Source: Alteromonas marina
Lineage (GTDB): Bacteria > Pseudomonadota > Gammaproteobacteria > Enterobacterales > Alteromonadaceae
Assembly (NCBI RefSeq): GCF_000808575.1
Contig: NZ_JWLW01000001.1
Span: 140,378-204,377 of the forward strand
Reading direction: 5' to 3'
DNA length: 64,000 nt
Shown here: piece after piece, positions 1 through 11,400 of the stretch
Position numbering within the stretch: position 1 is the first letter of the stretch
How the letters are laid out: the number at the start of each line of letters is the position of its first letter
Notes under the pieces: generated by a model
What the model saw: only the letters and a program-made list of their open reading frames with translations
Databases searched by the model: none
Told to the model about the DNA's origin: nothing
Position numbers and translations under genes: made by a program

Positions 1-50
1 AACAGCCCTGAACCTTGGTGAGCCTTGCTCTCATATAATTAGCTTTTCCC

Positions 51-2684
51 TTACAACGGGTGTTGTAATTCACAAATTTTACCTCGCCACTCATCTACAC
101 TCATTGGTTTATCAAGGTAATACCCCTGAAACGCGCTACATCCACAAGCTTTAGCCTCGTTTAACTGCCCCGTAGTTTCAACTCCTTCTGCTACAGTATC
201 GAGTTCTAAAGCCTTTGCCATGTTGCAAATATTAGTCACCATTACTTTTTTTTCTTTACGCCCTTCTATAGCTTCGATAAAAACTTTATCAACCTTGAGT
301 TCGTTTATGGGAAGGTCTTGTAAATAATTCAGGTTTGAGTCACCAATACCAAAATCGTCGATAGACAAACAGAAGCCTTGCTGTGCTAAATCTCTAACTC
401 GGCGCTGTATTATGCTGACGCCTTTAATCAAGGCCGCTTCAGTCAACTCTAACGTTAAACACTTGTGTTCCACTCTCCACCTATTAACTATTGCTACAAA
501 CTTGCTGACAAAGTCAGCCCGTGCCAAATGCTTCGCACTTATATTTATCGATAGTTTGGTGTTAATATTTTTAGTCTGACATTCGCTTAACAATTTACAG
601 GCTTCATTACACACCCATAGCCCGATGTCGGCGATAGATTCATTTTGTTCAGCAATCGGAATAAATTCTAAAGGCGTGACAATACCAAGATGTGGGTGAT
701 TCCATCTTAGCAATACTTCTGAGCTTACAAGGCTTCCTGCGCCGTTATATTGAGGCTGAAGCTCTATAAATAATTCATTATTAGCGGTCGCTCTGCCTAG
801 GGATTGCTGTATATAGTTATATCGGTCTATGTCGCTTGCACTGAAATGCGAATAAAGGTGTTCTTTCTCTTCATCTAAATAAGTACTGCGTTTTTTATCA
901 GGCTTTCTCGATAAAAATTCTTTTACTTTTTTCAATGAAAAATACTTAGAAGGTATAGCGCAGCTAACTGTTTGTGTTTCTATTGCCAATGCACTGTTAT
1001 GTAGAGTAATGGGAACTAAAACATTTTCACGGAGAAAGTTAACACACTTCTCAGCTGCACTTTTTGCGTCATTGTCATCTTTTAAACAAGTACAAAGGTG
1101 AAGAACAAAGTCTTTGCGATCATATTTAAATACACTGACATTTAATTGCTTTGTTACATCAAAGGCACGCACAAACCGACTAGCCATAATACGTAGGATG
1201 TAATCGACAGTTGGCTCTCCAAACGCATCTTCATATTCTTTAATGTTAACAATACTGACCTTGATGAAAACAGAGAGGGCTTTTTCGGCGGAATAATTAG
1301 CACTGCTTTCACTAAGATAACGCTCGAGGTAATGCAAATTAGGCAACCCTGTTAACGGTTCAAAAAACGCTAATTGCTTAAAGCGTTCGACTTCGGTAAG
1401 TAGGTGCGAAACTTTACGAATGCTTACTACCACCAAATCTTGTGGGCCTACTGAGCATGACTTCAAATTCACATCACATGCTATTCGTTTGCCGTTTTTG
1501 TGACGCAAACATTCGCTAATCATTCCAACTTTAATACATTGTTTTACCCCAGAATCTAAATTAAATAGATATGAAGTCGCGCCGACATTTTGAATTTTTG
1601 TCGCAATGAGTTTAATGTCTTGACCAATTAATTCTTCTGGCTCAAAGCCTAGAAGAGAAGTTACATTTTCATTAGCAGTTAAAATAGTGCCATTTTTGTC
1701 GACGCTAAGTACGGCACTATCAATACTATTTAATAGGTTAGTGAGATAGTCAGTGTAGCTATGTTGAGAATCAGAAAGCCGTTGAGTTTCGGTTTCATCC
1801 TGAACTACACCGTAGAGACGGGTAAGTTTTAGCGCTGAGTTTACTTGACGTTCAACCTGTAAAAATACAATTAACTTAATATTTTTTCTTCGCCCTTGTT
1901 TATCAGTAATATCGAAATATTTTTCAAATTGCCTCTTTCCCCTTATTGCTCTGAGCACTTTCAGCTTTAGGTCATCTAAATCGTGATTAGAAATCACATC
2001 AAGGACATCTTGTAAGTTAATGCTTTTCGAGTACACCAGTCCCAATAAGCTTTTTATGATTTCCGTCGAGGAAAAAGCGCCTGAAAATCTATCTATTTGC
2101 CACGCCCCAACTTTCGAAATAGCACTGACTTCTTCTAATAACGATAGCTGCTCTGACAGCTTATCTGAATATGGATGTCTAGCTAGTTCGTAAAGATAGT
2201 TTATTTCCACTCTTTGACGCAGAATATCAACATAAGCATGTTGCTGTGCAGTGAGGTTACTATGCAGAACAAACGTGAAAACAACGCCCACCACTTCATT
2301 TTGCATATCTTTAATCGTGGCTAGAACAACATAATGTTCGCGAAAACGCTCAAGTGGTTGAGGTAATGTGAAATCTCTAGCTGGTAGAGGCGCACTTAGT
2401 GGTGTAAGGGGTAGCATGAGTAATGCGTGCGATGGGAAAACGATATGAGTTGACTCAATGGCCAAATGTTCGTTGTCGCTTACAATAACTGTTGCTCGAC
2501 CACTGCTTGGGTTTACTGAAGCCAGTAATATACACAATGACTCTGTATTATTCCTGCTTTCAGTCAATAGCGCAGAAATGCTGTACTGCGTTGTGCGCAT
2601 TGTTGATAACATGCGCTCACTGCGTAGATCCATCAATTCAATCCTTCGAAATAAGTCAATTTCAGCGTAAATGAAGGGGCTCAC
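51..2684 (-). CDS. PAS-GGDEF-EAL protein, probable c-di-GMP phosphodiesterase
   Basis: An 877-residue cytoplasmic signalling protein without clear membrane segments. Order: an N-terminal GAF-like region (about 30-170), two PAS-like regions (about 180-300 and 310-430), a GGDEF-like domain (about 440-590) and an EAL domain (about 630-870). The GGDEF signature is replaced by KYDRKDF at residues 520-526, so cyclase activity is very unlikely. The EAL domain keeps its metal and catalytic set: E656 in EVLLRW, the N of SINISA, E of ELTE, D776-D777 in DDFG, K of LKVDK, E of AEGVE and Q of FQGYY. From family knowledge it should hydrolyse c-di-GMP, with the degenerate GGDEF as a regulatory domain. The start is uncertain: Met18 and Met25 are alternatives. 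The input signal is unknown. Confidence 0.88.
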   Translation of the reverse strand: MSPFIYAEIDLFRRIELMDLRSERMLSTMRTTQYSISALLTESRNNTESLCILLASVNPSSGRATVIVSDNEHLAIESTHIVFPSHALLMLPLTPLSAPLPARDFTLPQPLERFREHYVVLATIKDMQNEVVGVVFTFVLHSNLTAQQHAYVDILRQRVEINYLYELARHPYSDKLSEQLSLLEEVSAISKVGAWQIDRFSGAFSSTEIIKSLLGLVYSKSINLQDVLDVISNHDLDDLKLKVLRAIRGKRQFEKYFDITDKQGRRKNIKLIVFLQVERQVNSALKLTRLYGVVQDETETQRLSDSQHSYTDYLTNLLNSIDSAVLSVDKNGTILTANENVTSLLGFEPEELIGQDIKLIATKIQNVGATSYLFNLDSGVKQCIKVGMISECLRHKNGKRIACDVNLKSCSVGPQDLVVVSIRKVSHLLTEVERFKQLAFFEPLTGLPNLHYLERYLSESSANYSAEKALSVFIKVSIVNIKEYEDAFGEPTVDYILRIMASRFVRAFDVTKQLNVSVFKYDRKDFVLHLCTCLKDDNDAKSAAEKCVNFLRENVLVPITLHNSALAIETQTVSCAIPSKYFSLKKVKEFLSRKPDKKRSTYLDEEKEHLYSHFSASDIDRYNYIQQSLGRATANNELFIELQPQYNGAGSLVSSEVLLRWNHPHLGIVTPLEFIPIAEQNESIADIGLWVCNEACKLLSECQTKNINTKLSINISAKHLARADFVSKFVAIVNRWRVEHKCLTLELTEAALIKGVSIIQRRVRDLAQQGFCLSIDDFGIGDSNLNYLQDLPINELKVDKVFIEAIEGRKEKKVMVTNICNMAKALELDTVAEGVETTGQLNEAKACGCSAFQGYYLDKPMSVDEWRGKICELQHPL

Positions 2685-3065
2685 ACCATGCTCAAAGCCA
2701 AGCAGTTGATGAGTATTGGCACTTTAACGCCTCGTTATTTTTCAACGGTTACGAATTACCTACGGTAAGAAATATCGTTTAACAACGATAGTAGGTAAAA
2801 ATTTATGTTGATTATGTTCTATTTATACGTCCGTTGTTCGTATTTAAAAATAGACAAATGCAGTACAAATTTCCAGCAGTTTATTTATGCCGATGTCTGT
2901 CTTACTCTTTGAAAGAAAGAGATTGAAATGAAGTAGAGTAGAAGTTGGTTGTATTGAATGGCACTGACGTAAACTCGTTCGGTAGTTAGCAAACCACCAA
3001 GTACTTTTTGAAGGGTTTGTGCTGTTGAGGCTCGCTATGGGTTTAGGCTCAACAGCACCTACAGG
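2685..3065. other. Intergenic gap with one stem-loop
   Basis: No open frame worth calling. The left part is AT-rich and should hold the promoter of the EAL gene, but I see no convincing -35/-10 pair. The right end holds the hairpin described at 3019-3058. No copy of the dispersed GGACAGWCAC motif is present. Confidence 0.5.
3019..3058 (-). terminator. Stem-loop downstream of the cytochrome c' gene
   Basis: GTGCTGTTGAG at 3019-3029 pairs perfectly with CTCAACAGCAC at 3048-3058, an 11 bp stem with an 18 nt loop, 8 bp beyond the cytochrome c' stop codon. There is no clean U-tract on the minus strand, so it may be a weak terminator or an mRNA 3' end stabiliser. Confidence 0.5.
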
Positions 3066-3548
3066 TTAATCTTTTTTATAATCGTCGTGGCAAGACTTAC
3101 AGCTTGCACCGATTTTACCGATAGCACCGCGATAGGCACTTTCATCACCAGTTTTAACAGCCGCTTGTAGACCTTGCGCAGCAGTTTTAAGCGCCATTAC
3201 TTTCTTTTCGACATCTGAGAAATTATCCCAAATTACGTCTTTTGCGCCAGTTTCTACATCGAACTTACGCGTGTCGACAGCGAGATAGTCCCCCATCATA
3301 TCGGCAAGTTGCTCAAGGCGCACAGCGTTAGTCTGCATTACGCTTTCGTCAAAAGGTAGCGCACCTTTCGCCATACCACCTAATGGCCCCATATTACTGC
3401 GCACCAATTGAAAAACTGCTTGGCGATATTGCGTTGCTGCTTTAGCGTGCTTTTCAGAAGAAGCTTCCGTTACTTCAGCTAACGCCGAACCTGAAATCAC
3501 TGCACCAACGGTTGCTACTGCGATTATCGCTTTATTGAATAGTTTCAT
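3066..3548 (-). CDS. Cytochrome c' (periplasmic)
   Basis: A 160-residue protein with a typical signal peptide (MKLFNKAIIAVATVGAVISG, likely cut after ALA at about residue 24). A single haem-binding CKSCH motif sits close to the C terminus (C150-C153-H154), followed by DDYKKD. One C-terminal CxxCH on a four-helix protein of about 130 mature residues is the mark of cytochrome c'. Members bind NO and are linked to NO tolerance or electron transfer; no NO-related neighbour is present, so the role here is open. AAGGGA lies about 9 bp before the ATG. It appears monocistronic. Confidence 0.9.
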   Translation of the reverse strand: MKLFNKAIIAVATVGAVISGSALAEVTEASSEKHAKAATQYRQAVFQLVRSNMGPLGGMAKGALPFDESVMQTNAVRLEQLADMMGDYLAVDTRKFDVETGAKDVIWDNFSDVEKKVMALKTAAQGLQAAVKTGDESAYRGAIGKIGASCKSCHDDYKKD

Positions 3549-3951
3549 GCCTGTTCCCTTTTTTAATTACTGGTTATCTACTTTTACACTTGCAGATATT
3601 TTACCTTTTACTTATAGCCTATCGTGACGAATAGTTCGTTTTAGCGCAAGAAATATAACGGTGAATAAACGCTTTCAAGGGATTATCCGCGCGTAATCCT
3701 ATCTTCAACATATATTCGAATGGAAAAGGGACACCCACTTACTTCACCTTTACAAAGTACAGGTTTGGACAGTCACTTACTCTGCTTTAAAAAAGTGTAC
3801 TTTCAGAGAGTCAATTTCTACACGACCAGCGTGTAACTCCATTACATATTTTCAAAAGTACAGATTCGGACAGTCACTTAATATTTTCTCATTTACAAAG
3901 CAAACCGTACTAACAAATTGCGGGTGCAGAAAAAGAGGTACTAAGATACAA
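3549..3951. repeat. Gap with two long-form copies of the GGACAGWCAC motif
   Basis: Two direct copies about 100 bp apart: GGACAGTCAC at 3767-3776 and 3868-3877. Similarity extends leftward, so both read AAAGTACAG-R-TT-Y-GGACAGTCACTTA (about 3754-3779 and 3855-3880) with two differences in about 25 bp. A degraded form (GGGACACCCACTT) starts at 3728. These are the only copies in the left half of the window. The rest of the gap shows no gene. Confidence 0.75.
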
Positions 3952-3976
3952 AAAAGCCCTCTAGACGAGGGCTTTT
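3952..3976 (-). terminator. Rho-independent terminator of dnaJ
   Basis: AAAAGCCCTC (3952-3961) pairs with GAGGGCTTTT (3967-3976) around a 5 nt loop. Read on the minus strand the stem is followed by a run of T, 23 bp beyond the dnaJ stop codon. Confidence 0.9.
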
Positions 3977-3998
3977 GAAACTTAATAAATACAAGAAA

Positions 3999-5132
3999 CT
4001 AGTTAGTTAAGTCGTCAAAGAATTTCTTCACACCATCGAAGAAACCTTGTGCTTTTGGACTGTGCTTGCTTGACGCTTTGCCCATAGACTCTTCAAGTTC
4101 CTGCAGTAGCTCTTTTTGGCGAGATGATAAGTTTACTGGTGTTTCAACCACAACCTTACACATTAAGTCGCCCATGGCACCACTGCGCACTGATTTAACG
4201 CCTTTGCCGCGTAAACGAAACATTCGGCCAGTCTGCGTTTCAGGGCTGATTTTCAGTTTTACTTTGCCATCAAGAGTTGGTACTTCTAGCTCGCCACCAA
4301 GGGCCGCCGTGGTGAAGCTTAGCGGCACTTCACAATACAGGTTATTGCCATCGCGCTTGAAGATGTCATGCTCACGAACATGAACCTGAACGTATAAATC
4401 ACCTGGAGGTGCACCGTTCTCCCCGGCTTCACCTTCGCCTGATAAACGAATACGATCACCGGTGTCGACACCTGCTGGTATTTTAACGTTAAGGGTCTTG
4501 GTCTTTTCTTTACGACCGTGGCCATGACAGCTGTTACACGGGTCCTCAATGATCTTGCCTTTACCTGAACACGTTGGGCAGGTTTGCTGAACAGCGAAGA
4601 AGCCCTGGCGCATTTGAACTTGGCCATTACCGTGACAGGTTGGACAGGTTTTAGGTGAAGAGCCTTTCTTCGCACCAGAACCATCACACACATCACATTC
4701 AACCAAGGTTGGTACGCGAATATCTACACTCTTGCCACGAACCGCTTCTTCGAGGGTAAGCTCTAAGTTGTAGCGAAGGTCTGAACCTTGACGAGCACGC
4801 GACTGACGTCCACCGCGACCACCACCGCCAAAGATATCACCAAATACATCGCCAAAGATATCACCGAAATCGGCACCACCACCGAAGCCACCGCCGCCAC
4901 GGTTTGGATCAACACCCGCATGGCCATATTGGTCGTATGCTGCACGTTTCTGCGAATCTGACAGAATTTCGTAGGCTTCCTGGATTTCTTTAAACTTGTC
5001 TTCCAGGGCTTTATCGCCTTGCGTACGGTCAGGGTGATACTTCATCGCAAGCTTTTTGTACGCCTTTTTAATTTCGCGTTCGCCTGCGCTTTTATCTACC
5101 CCGAGTACTTCGTAGTAGTCTCGTTTCGACAT
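3999..5132 (-). CDS. dnaJ: Chaperone protein DnaJ
   Basis: A 377-residue type I Hsp40, full length for the family. The J domain carries HPD at residues 33-35, which stimulates the DnaK ATPase. A Gly/Phe-rich linker (about 75-110) follows, then four zinc-binding CxxCxGxG repeats ([32 protein letters not shown]) and the substrate-binding C-terminal beta domains. It delivers unfolded clients to DnaK in the cytoplasm. It lies 200 bp downstream of dnaK on the same strand and ends in a clear terminator, so it is the last gene of the cluster. Confidence 0.99.
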   Translation of the reverse strand: MSKRDYYEVLGVDKSAGEREIKKAYKKLAMKYHPDRTQGDKALEDKFKEIQEAYEILSDSQKRAAYDQYGHAGVDPNRGGGGFGGGADFGDIFGDVFGDIFGGGGRGGRQSRARQGSDLRYNLELTLEEAVRGKSVDIRVPTLVECDVCDGSGAKKGSSPKTCPTCHGNGQVQMRQGFFAVQQTCPTCSGKGKIIEDPCNSCHGHGRKEKTKTLNVKIPAGVDTGDRIRLSGEGEAGENGAPPGDLYVQVHVREHDIFKRDGNNLYCEVPLSFTTAALGGELEVPTLDGKVKLKISPETQTGRMFRLRGKGVKSVRSGAMGDLMCKVVVETPVNLSSRQKELLQELEESMGKASSKHSPKAQGFFDGVKKFFDDLTN

Positions 5133-5250
5133 ATCGTTTACATATCCTACTTTTTGTCGACAAGCATTTTATGCTCATCGAATCTACATCTGACTGTTGT
5201 GAAAATAACCTGAACACACATTCAATAAAGCCAAGTCATTTACACAACAA

Positions 5251-5320
5251 AGGCGCAACAAGAAATTCCTGATGCGCCTGAACTGCTTATACGGCCCGCT
5301 ATCATGCTAGGTAACGGGCC
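5251..5320 (-). promoter_or_regulatory. Two stem-loops between dnaK and dnaJ
   Basis: In transcript order: GGCCCG/CGGGCC (arms 5293-5298 and 5315-5320), then AGGCGCA/TGCGCCT (5251-5257 and 5273-5279). The second is followed on the minus strand by TTTGTTGTG, a weak U-tract. They could set the DnaK:DnaJ ratio by partial termination or RNA processing. I see no clear sigma-32 promoter here for dnaJ alone. Confidence 0.45.
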
Positions 5321-5332
5321 TGACACAACAGT

Positions 5333-7261
5333 TTACTTCTTATCGTCGTCTTTCACTTCTTCGAATTCAGCGTCAACAACGTCATCGTCTGCTTTACCAG
5401 AAGACGCTTGCTGCTCTGCACCTTCTGCGCCACCAGCTGCTGCTTGTTGAGCTTGCGCCGCTTCCATCAGCTTGCTAGATGCTTGAATAAGCTCTTGCGT
5501 TTTCGCTTCGATGTCCGCTTTGTCTTCGCCTTTAACTGCAGTTTCAAGTGCTGAAAGTGCTTCTTCGATCGGCGCTTTGTCTTCTGCACTTAGTGCATCG
5601 CCAACTTCTTCAAGCTGTTTGCGTGTGGCGTGAACCATACCGTCAGCTTGGTTGCGCGCTTGAATCAGCTCTTCAAACTTCTTGTCAGCTTCTTTATTCG
5701 CTTCCGCGTCAGCTACCATTTTTTCTACTTCTTCATCGCTTAGGCCTGAAGAGGCTTTGATAGTGATCTTCTGCTCTTTACCTGTGTCTTTGTCTTTCGC
5801 AGACACGTGTAGGATACCGTCAGCATCAAGGTCGAATGTTACTTCGATTTGCGGCACACCGCGTGCTGCTGGACGAATACCTTCTAGGTTGAACTGACCA
5901 AGAGACTTGTTGCCGCTTGATTGCTTACGCTCACCCTGTAGTACGTGTACTGTTACCGCAGACTGGTTGTCTTCAGCAGTTGAGAACGTTTGCGACTTCT
6001 TGGTTGGAATTGTCGTGTTTTTCTCGATAAGTACCGTCATTACGCCACCCATTGTCTCGATACCTAGAGACAGAGGTGTAACGTCTAGAAGTAGCACGTC
6101 TTTAACGTCACCAGAAAGTACGCCACCTTGAATTGCTGCGCCTACTGCAACTGCTTCATCAGGGTTTACGTCTTTACGTGGCTCTTTGCCAAAGAACTCA
6201 GTTACGTACTTCTGTACTAGCGGCATACGTGTTTGACCACCAACTAGGATGATGTCGTTGATGTCGCCTACAGAAAGATCCGAATCAGCTAGTGCCTGCT
6301 TAAGCGGCTCAAGTGAATTCTTAACTAGGTCTTCAACCAAAGACTCAAGTTTTGCACGAGTAAGTTTAATAGCTAAGTGCTTAGGACCTGTTGCATCAGC
6401 AGTGATGTAAGGCAGGTTAACTTCAGTCTGTTGTGAAGAAGAAAGCTCAATCTTCGCTTTTTCACCGGCTTCTTTAAGACGCTGCATAGCAAGCGGATCT
6501 TTACGAAGGTCGATACCTTGGTCTTTCTTAAACTCTTCAACTAGGTAGTTGATAACGCGGTTATCGAAATCTTCACCACCAAGGTGTGTGTCACCGTTGG
6601 TTGCTAGTACTTCAAACGTGTGCTCGCCGTCTACTTCATCAATTTCAATGATAGAGATATCGAACGTACCACCACCTAAGTCATATACTGCAACAACGTT
6701 GTCGCCTTGCTTTTTGTCCATGCCGTAAGCAAGTGCAGCAGCAGTTGGCTCGTTGATGATACGCTTAACTTCAAGACCTGCGATACGACCCGCATCTTTT
6801 GTAGCTTGACGCTGAGAGTCGTTAAAGTAAGCAGGAACAGTAATAACTGCACCAGTTACTTCTTCGCCAAGATAGTCTTCAGCAGTCTTCTTCATTTTCT
6901 TAAGTACTTCAGCAGAAATCTGCGGTGGCGCCATTTTCTCGCCTTTCGCTTCTACCCATGCATCACCGTTATCAGCACCTACAATTTTGAAAGGCATGAT
7001 GTCGATGTCGCGCTGTACTTCTTTATCTTGGAAGCGACGACCAATTAGACGCTTGATTGCGAATAAAGTGTTTTCAGGGTTTGTTACCGCCTGACGCTTC
7101 GCCGATTGACCTACAAGTGTTTCACCATCGTTTGTGTAAGCGATGATTGAAGGTGTTGTACGATCGCCTTCCGCGTTTTCAATTACGCGAGGTTTGTCGC
7201 CGTCTAGAACTGCGACACATGAATTCGTTGTACCTAAGTCGATACCAATGATTCTACCCAT
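5333..7261 (-). CDS. dnaK: Chaperone protein DnaK (Hsp70)
   Basis: A 642-residue Hsp70. The N-terminal nucleotide-binding domain has the signatures [23 protein letters not shown] and [13 protein letters not shown]. The [11 protein letters not shown] segment and the beta substrate-binding domain follow, then a helical lid and a disordered tail ending in acidic residues ([11 protein letters not shown]). It folds clients in ATP-driven cycles with DnaJ and the exchange factor GrpE, both encoded next door. A sigma-32-like promoter precedes it. Nothing is missing or unusual. Confidence 0.99.
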   Translation of the reverse strand: MGRIIGIDLGTTNSCVAVLDGDKPRVIENAEGDRTTPSIIAYTNDGETLVGQSAKRQAVTNPENTLFAIKRLIGRRFQDKEVQRDIDIMPFKIVGADNGDAWVEAKGEKMAPPQISAEVLKKMKKTAEDYLGEEVTGAVITVPAYFNDSQRQATKDAGRIAGLEVKRIINEPTAAALAYGMDKKQGDNVVAVYDLGGGTFDISIIEIDEVDGEHTFEVLATNGDTHLGGEDFDNRVINYLVEEFKKDQGIDLRKDPLAMQRLKEAGEKAKIELSSSQQTEVNLPYITADATGPKHLAIKLTRAKLESLVEDLVKNSLEPLKQALADSDLSVGDINDIILVGGQTRMPLVQKYVTEFFGKEPRKDVNPDEAVAVGAAIQGGVLSGDVKDVLLLDVTPLSLGIETMGGVMTVLIEKNTTIPTKKSQTFSTAEDNQSAVTVHVLQGERKQSSGNKSLGQFNLEGIRPAARGVPQIEVTFDLDADGILHVSAKDKDTGKEQKITIKASSGLSDEEVEKMVADAEANKEADKKFEELIQARNQADGMVHATRKQLEEVGDALSAEDKAPIEEALSALETAVKGEDKADIEAKTQELIQASSKLMEAAQAQQAAAGGAEGAEQQASSGKADDDVVDAEFEEVKDDDKK

Positions 7262-7298
7262 TTCGTGTCTCCGAAAAAGTTTCTTAATTCTGTACTTT

Positions 7299-7327
7299 TA
7301 GTGGGGTTATTCCCCGACCTTTTCAAT
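7299..7327 (-). promoter_or_regulatory. Sigma-32-type heat-shock promoter of dnaK
   Basis: On the minus strand an ATTGAA -35-like element (7322-7327) is followed after 15 bp by CCCCACTA (7299-7306), close to the heat-shock consensus CTTGAA / CCCCAT-T. It lies about 40 bp before the dnaK start codon. Confidence 0.65.
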
Positions 7328-7329
7328 AG

Positions 7330-7351
7330 ATGTCAGTAAAAAAACTGACAT
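7330..7351. terminator. Stem-loop between grpE and dnaK
   Basis: ATGTCAGT (7330-7337) and ACTGACAT (7344-7351) form an 8 bp stem around six A's. The U-tract (TTTTT) is on the plus strand. On the minus strand the hairpin follows grpE and sits next to the dnaK -35, so it may partly separate the two transcription units. Confidence 0.5.
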
Positions 7352-7380
7352 TTTTGTGTGTTTATCGCAAAAAGCGTGAC

Positions 7381-8004
7381 TTACGCTTGCGTGTCCACAC
7401 CACCACTTGGCGCACGCGATACCATAACCATGGCTGGGCGTAACAAGCGGCCGTTAATTTGATAACCTTTTTGCATAACCGCCATCACCGTATTTGGCTC
7501 GTGGTCTGCACTTTCTTGCATAGACATTGCCTGATGCAAGTCAGGGTTGAAGGTTTCGCCCTGCGGATCAATAAGGCTTAATCCAAATTTCTCAATAGTG
7601 CTTAAGAAAGTTTTGTGGGTCATTTCCACACCTTCTAAAAGCGGCTTAACCGCTTCATTGTCAGCATCGGTCATTTCGATAGCACGTTCTAAGTTGTCGA
7701 TAACCGGTAGCAACTCACCAGCGAAGCGTTCAAGGGCAAATTTACGCGCCTTTTCTACTTCACCTTCAGCACGACGACGTGCGTTGTCAGCATCTGCACG
7801 CGCGCGAAGCACACCATCTTGCTGTTCTTTAATGGTTGCTTGCGCCTCAGAAAGCGCTGTTTCTAGCTCATAAATGCGTTGTGCATTTTCATCAAGCTCT
7901 ACGCCTTCTGTTTCTTGCGCTTCAACTTGCGCTTCTTCAGCATTTTGAACAGTTTGATCAACTGTATTTTCTTGTTCTGCCTGCACGTCGCGATTATCGC
8001 TCAT
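7381..8004 (-). CDS. grpE: Nucleotide exchange factor GrpE
   Basis: About 207 residues. An acidic N-terminal tail rich in Glu and Gln is followed by a long coiled coil (about residues 45-100, including [11 protein letters not shown]) and the beta domain ending in [15 protein letters not shown], the GrpE signature region. It releases ADP from DnaK. I place the start at the ATG at 8004 (MSDNRD). A TTG four codons upstream is also open, but its following bases contain GGAGGT, the ribosome binding site of the ATG. It lies upstream of dnaK under its own heat-shock promoter. Confidence 0.97.
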   Translation of the reverse strand: MSDNRDVQAEQENTVDQTVQNAEEAQVEAQETEGVELDENAQRIYELETALSEAQATIKEQQDGVLRARADADNARRRAEGEVEKARKFALERFAGELLPVIDNLERAIEMTDADNEAVKPLLEGVEMTHKTFLSTIEKFGLSLIDPQGETFNPDLHQAMSMQESADHEPNTVMAVMQKGYQINGRLLRPAMVMVSRAPSGGVDTQA

Positions 8005-8083
8005 GCCTACCTCCAAACGTTTTTCTTAATTAGGCATTGCCCAACAATGATAAAATTATTGGGAATAAGTCTGTTGCGCTTAG

Positions 8084-8113
8084 TTATGGGGCTTGATTTA
8101 AGGTGTTCAAGGG
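8084..8113 (-). promoter_or_regulatory. Sigma-32 heat-shock promoter of grpE
   Basis: On the minus strand CCCTTGAA (8106-8113) is followed after 14 bp by CCCCATAA (8084-8091). Both match the sigma-32 consensus almost perfectly, including the C's before CTTGAA. The element sits 80 bp before the grpE ATG. Confidence 0.85.
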
Positions 8114-8405
8114 TATCCACAATATTTTTGTGGATGTAATGCTAAAAAATTTATAAGAAGGGAAATGAGACTAACGTACTCATGGTAATTCGCTAACGCC
8201 AAGCTCAACCTAGGTATATTAACTCCGGCTCAAATGCGGTTCATATCAACCCGCCATTAAACCTATTACTTGCCCAGAGAGCTACAATATTTACTGCCCT
8301 GTTCCATGAACCTGTGACGAGTGTAAAAACCGTGTTAATGTAATTTCCAGAGAAAAGCGCACTACTTCCATTTCAACTCATCGAGCGCTACGACACGGAA
8401 TATCT
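8114..8405. other. Divergent region between grpE and the hybrid kinase
   Basis: Apart from the grpE promoter I see no gene, repeat or convincing hairpin. It should contain the promoter of the kinase gene at 8406, which has GGAAT about 10 bp before its ATG. Confidence 0.4.
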
Positions 8406-11400
8406 ATGCTAAGTATTTGGACGGTTGGCATTATTGTTGGTTTTTACCTCCTCGCACTTTTCGCTTTAGCATTTTGGGGCGATAAGCGTTTACGTGACAA
8501 TCAGCAACATCCAATACTGTACAGTCTTGGATTGGGGGTGCATTGTACATCTTGGGCATTTTTCGGTACTACCTCGCAAGCAGCACAATATGGCTGGGCA
8601 GTTATCCCTACTTATTTAGGGATTATGCTGACTATGGCATTTGCGTTTCCTGTCGTGCTTCATATAAGCAGACTGTGTCAACAACACAACATCAGCTCTT
8701 TAGCAGACCTCATCTCACTTAAGTATCAGCACTCCCACTTGATTGCTGCACTTATCACTTTACTGTGTTTTTTCGGTGTAGTGCCTTACATCGCCCTGCA
8801 GTTAGACGCCATTACGAAATCAATAAATTTGTTGACTGACGACGCGCATACAAGCACGCCATGGTTAAGTATCTACGTAGCTATCTTGCTCGCATTATTT
8901 GCCATTATCTTCGGTACCCGTACACTCAACTTGACCGACAAACACCCCGGTCTGCTACTTACTATAGCGTTTGAATCGGTTATAAAGCTTGTTGCCCTGT
9001 GCGCTGTAGGTGTTTACGTTTGCTTTTATCTGTTCGATGGCGTGTTGGATTTGGTGTCTAACGCCGCTTCAAATGCGAGTGCTCGAGAAGTCATTTATGC
9101 TGATAGCGCCCCCTGGGTTTATGTCTCTCATGTTGTTTTGGGCGTTTGCTCTATGTTCGTTTTGCCACGACAGTTTCATATGAACTTCGTTGAGCAGAAC
9201 GGTGAGGGGGAGCTTAGAACAGCAAGGTGGCTATTTCCCCTCTATTTATTTGGCATGACCCTTTTTATTATTCCTATTGCACTGGCAGGAAAAATGCTGT
9301 TGCCAGTGGATACGAGCTCTGATGCGTATGTGCTTGCCCTACCTTTACATGCTGAAAATATCGCGCTATCGTCATTTGCTTTCATAGGAGGTCTTTCTGC
9401 AACCACCAGCATGGTGATTGTTGCAACCTTGGCGCTGGGAATAATGATCTCGAACAATGTTGTCACGCCACTTTGGCTAAAAGCGCGACTAAAGACTTCG
9501 CCCAATCGTTCAATGCAGCCAAACAAAATACTGTCTATACGTCGTATTACCGTTGTGGTCGTACTGAGTATTGCGCTCTGGTATCACTTGAATATCAGTC
9601 AGGCTGCACCTTTGGTTAAAAGCGGCGTTATTGCCATTGCATTGTTAGCTCAGTGCATGCCTTCACTCATGTTTGGTCTTTACTGGTCGAAAAGCAACAA
9701 AGCTGCAGCTATTTACGCCTTGTTGGTAGGGTTCACATGTTGGGCAGCATTCCTCCTCTACCCAAGCTTACTGTCGAGTTATTATTTCAACCCTGCACCC
9801 ACTGACCAAGCGCTTGGTTTGGGCTTTGCCTTTTCCTTATTGGCCAATTGCCTAACATTCGTCACGGTTGCATTGATTACATCAAGACGTGGCACTAAAC
9901 CAAATAATACGCTCCCCACAGATCACGACACACCTCGTTTACCGGTAAAAGTAAGGGACTTAATTGCACTCACCGAACGTGTACTCGAAAGTGCCACGCA
10001 CTCTCAACTTGTTAAGCAGCTATCAGTTGATGTCAATCGCGCCGCTAGCAGTGGTTATGCCAGTCAGGCGCTTATCGACAGGGTAAATAAGTTGCTTGCC
10101 GCACAAGTAGGAGCACCGAGTGCTCGTATATTACTGGGTGCCATCGCAGATACAGGCAACAATAGCTTTCCAGAACTGGTTGACTGGGTGGAAGAAGCTT
10201 CTCAGTCATTTCAATTTAACCACGAGGTACTTCAATCGTCAGTGCAAAACATTGAGCAAGGTATAAGTGTACTTGATGAAAAACTACAATTGCTAGCCTG
10301 GAATGACAGATATACAGAGCTCTTCGCCTATCCTAAGGGATTTCTTAAAGCGGGCATGCCCATTACTGAAATACTCAGCTATAACGCCAAGCGCGGTTTA
10401 TTTAGTTCCTTTAACATAGAGTCAGAACCTTTCACTATTCAGACTGAAATTAATAAACGCGTTAATTTTATGTTGGATGGTAGTCGCCATAAATTCATCA
10501 GAAAACAAACTAATGGAAAAGTAATAGAATTAAATGGCGCTCCGCTGCCTGGTGGTGGATATGTGACTACTTACAGTGACATAACAGAATACATAGCGAT
10601 TCAACGACAGCTCGAAAATTCAAAATTGGAGTTGGAGGAACGGGTAGCTATGCGCACTGCAGAGTTAGAGGAGGCGAAACGTCAGGCAGTGCTGGCAAAT
10701 GAAAGTAAAACAAAATTTCTCGCAGCTGCCGGCCATGACTTAATGCAGCCTTTCAATGCGGCGGCGCTTTTTGCCTCGATGCTCAGTAAGAAAACCCAAG
10801 GCGGTGAATTAGCAGATCTGTCTAAGGGAGTCGTCAACTCGCTTGATAGTGCCCAGAGTATACTTACAATGTTACTGGACATGACCAAGCTAGACGCTGG
10901 TGTGTTAAAAGTTCAACAAAGCGTTTTTCCTTTAAATGAAATCTTATCTTCATTGGCTCAAGAATTTAGCATCATTGCTGAGCAAAAAGGCATCAAACTT
11001 AGCTACTTACCTTCAAGTTTATTTGTATATAGCGACAAAAATTTACTGAGAAGAGTAGTACAAAATTTACTGTCCAACGCAGTTCGCTATACATCAACAG
11101 GAAAAATAGTACTCGGTGTAAGAAGAGGAGCTTGTTCAAACGAAAACATTGAAAAGTCTGAGAAGATAAGAATAGTAGTCTGTGATACCGGTAATGGCAT
11201 CGCCGCCGATGAGCAACAAAACATTTTTGGTGAATTCCATCAGTTAGATAACCCAAATAGCAGTGAAGGCATCGGTTTAGGTTTAACAATAGTCGAACGG
11301 ATATGTCGCTTGTTGGGTCATCGAATATCACTGGAATCAACGCTTGGGAGAGGTAGCTGTTTCTCTATTCATCTAGATTTAGCGCATACATCCAAGCCAT

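Noticed and set aside
4319..4702. A 127-codon frame within dnaJ on the same strand
   Set aside because: It is a shifted frame of the well-conserved dnaJ, with no ribosome binding site or family match.
8005..8016. TTG start adding four residues to GrpE
   Set aside because: The extra codons contain the GGAGGT ribosome binding site of the ATG at 8004.
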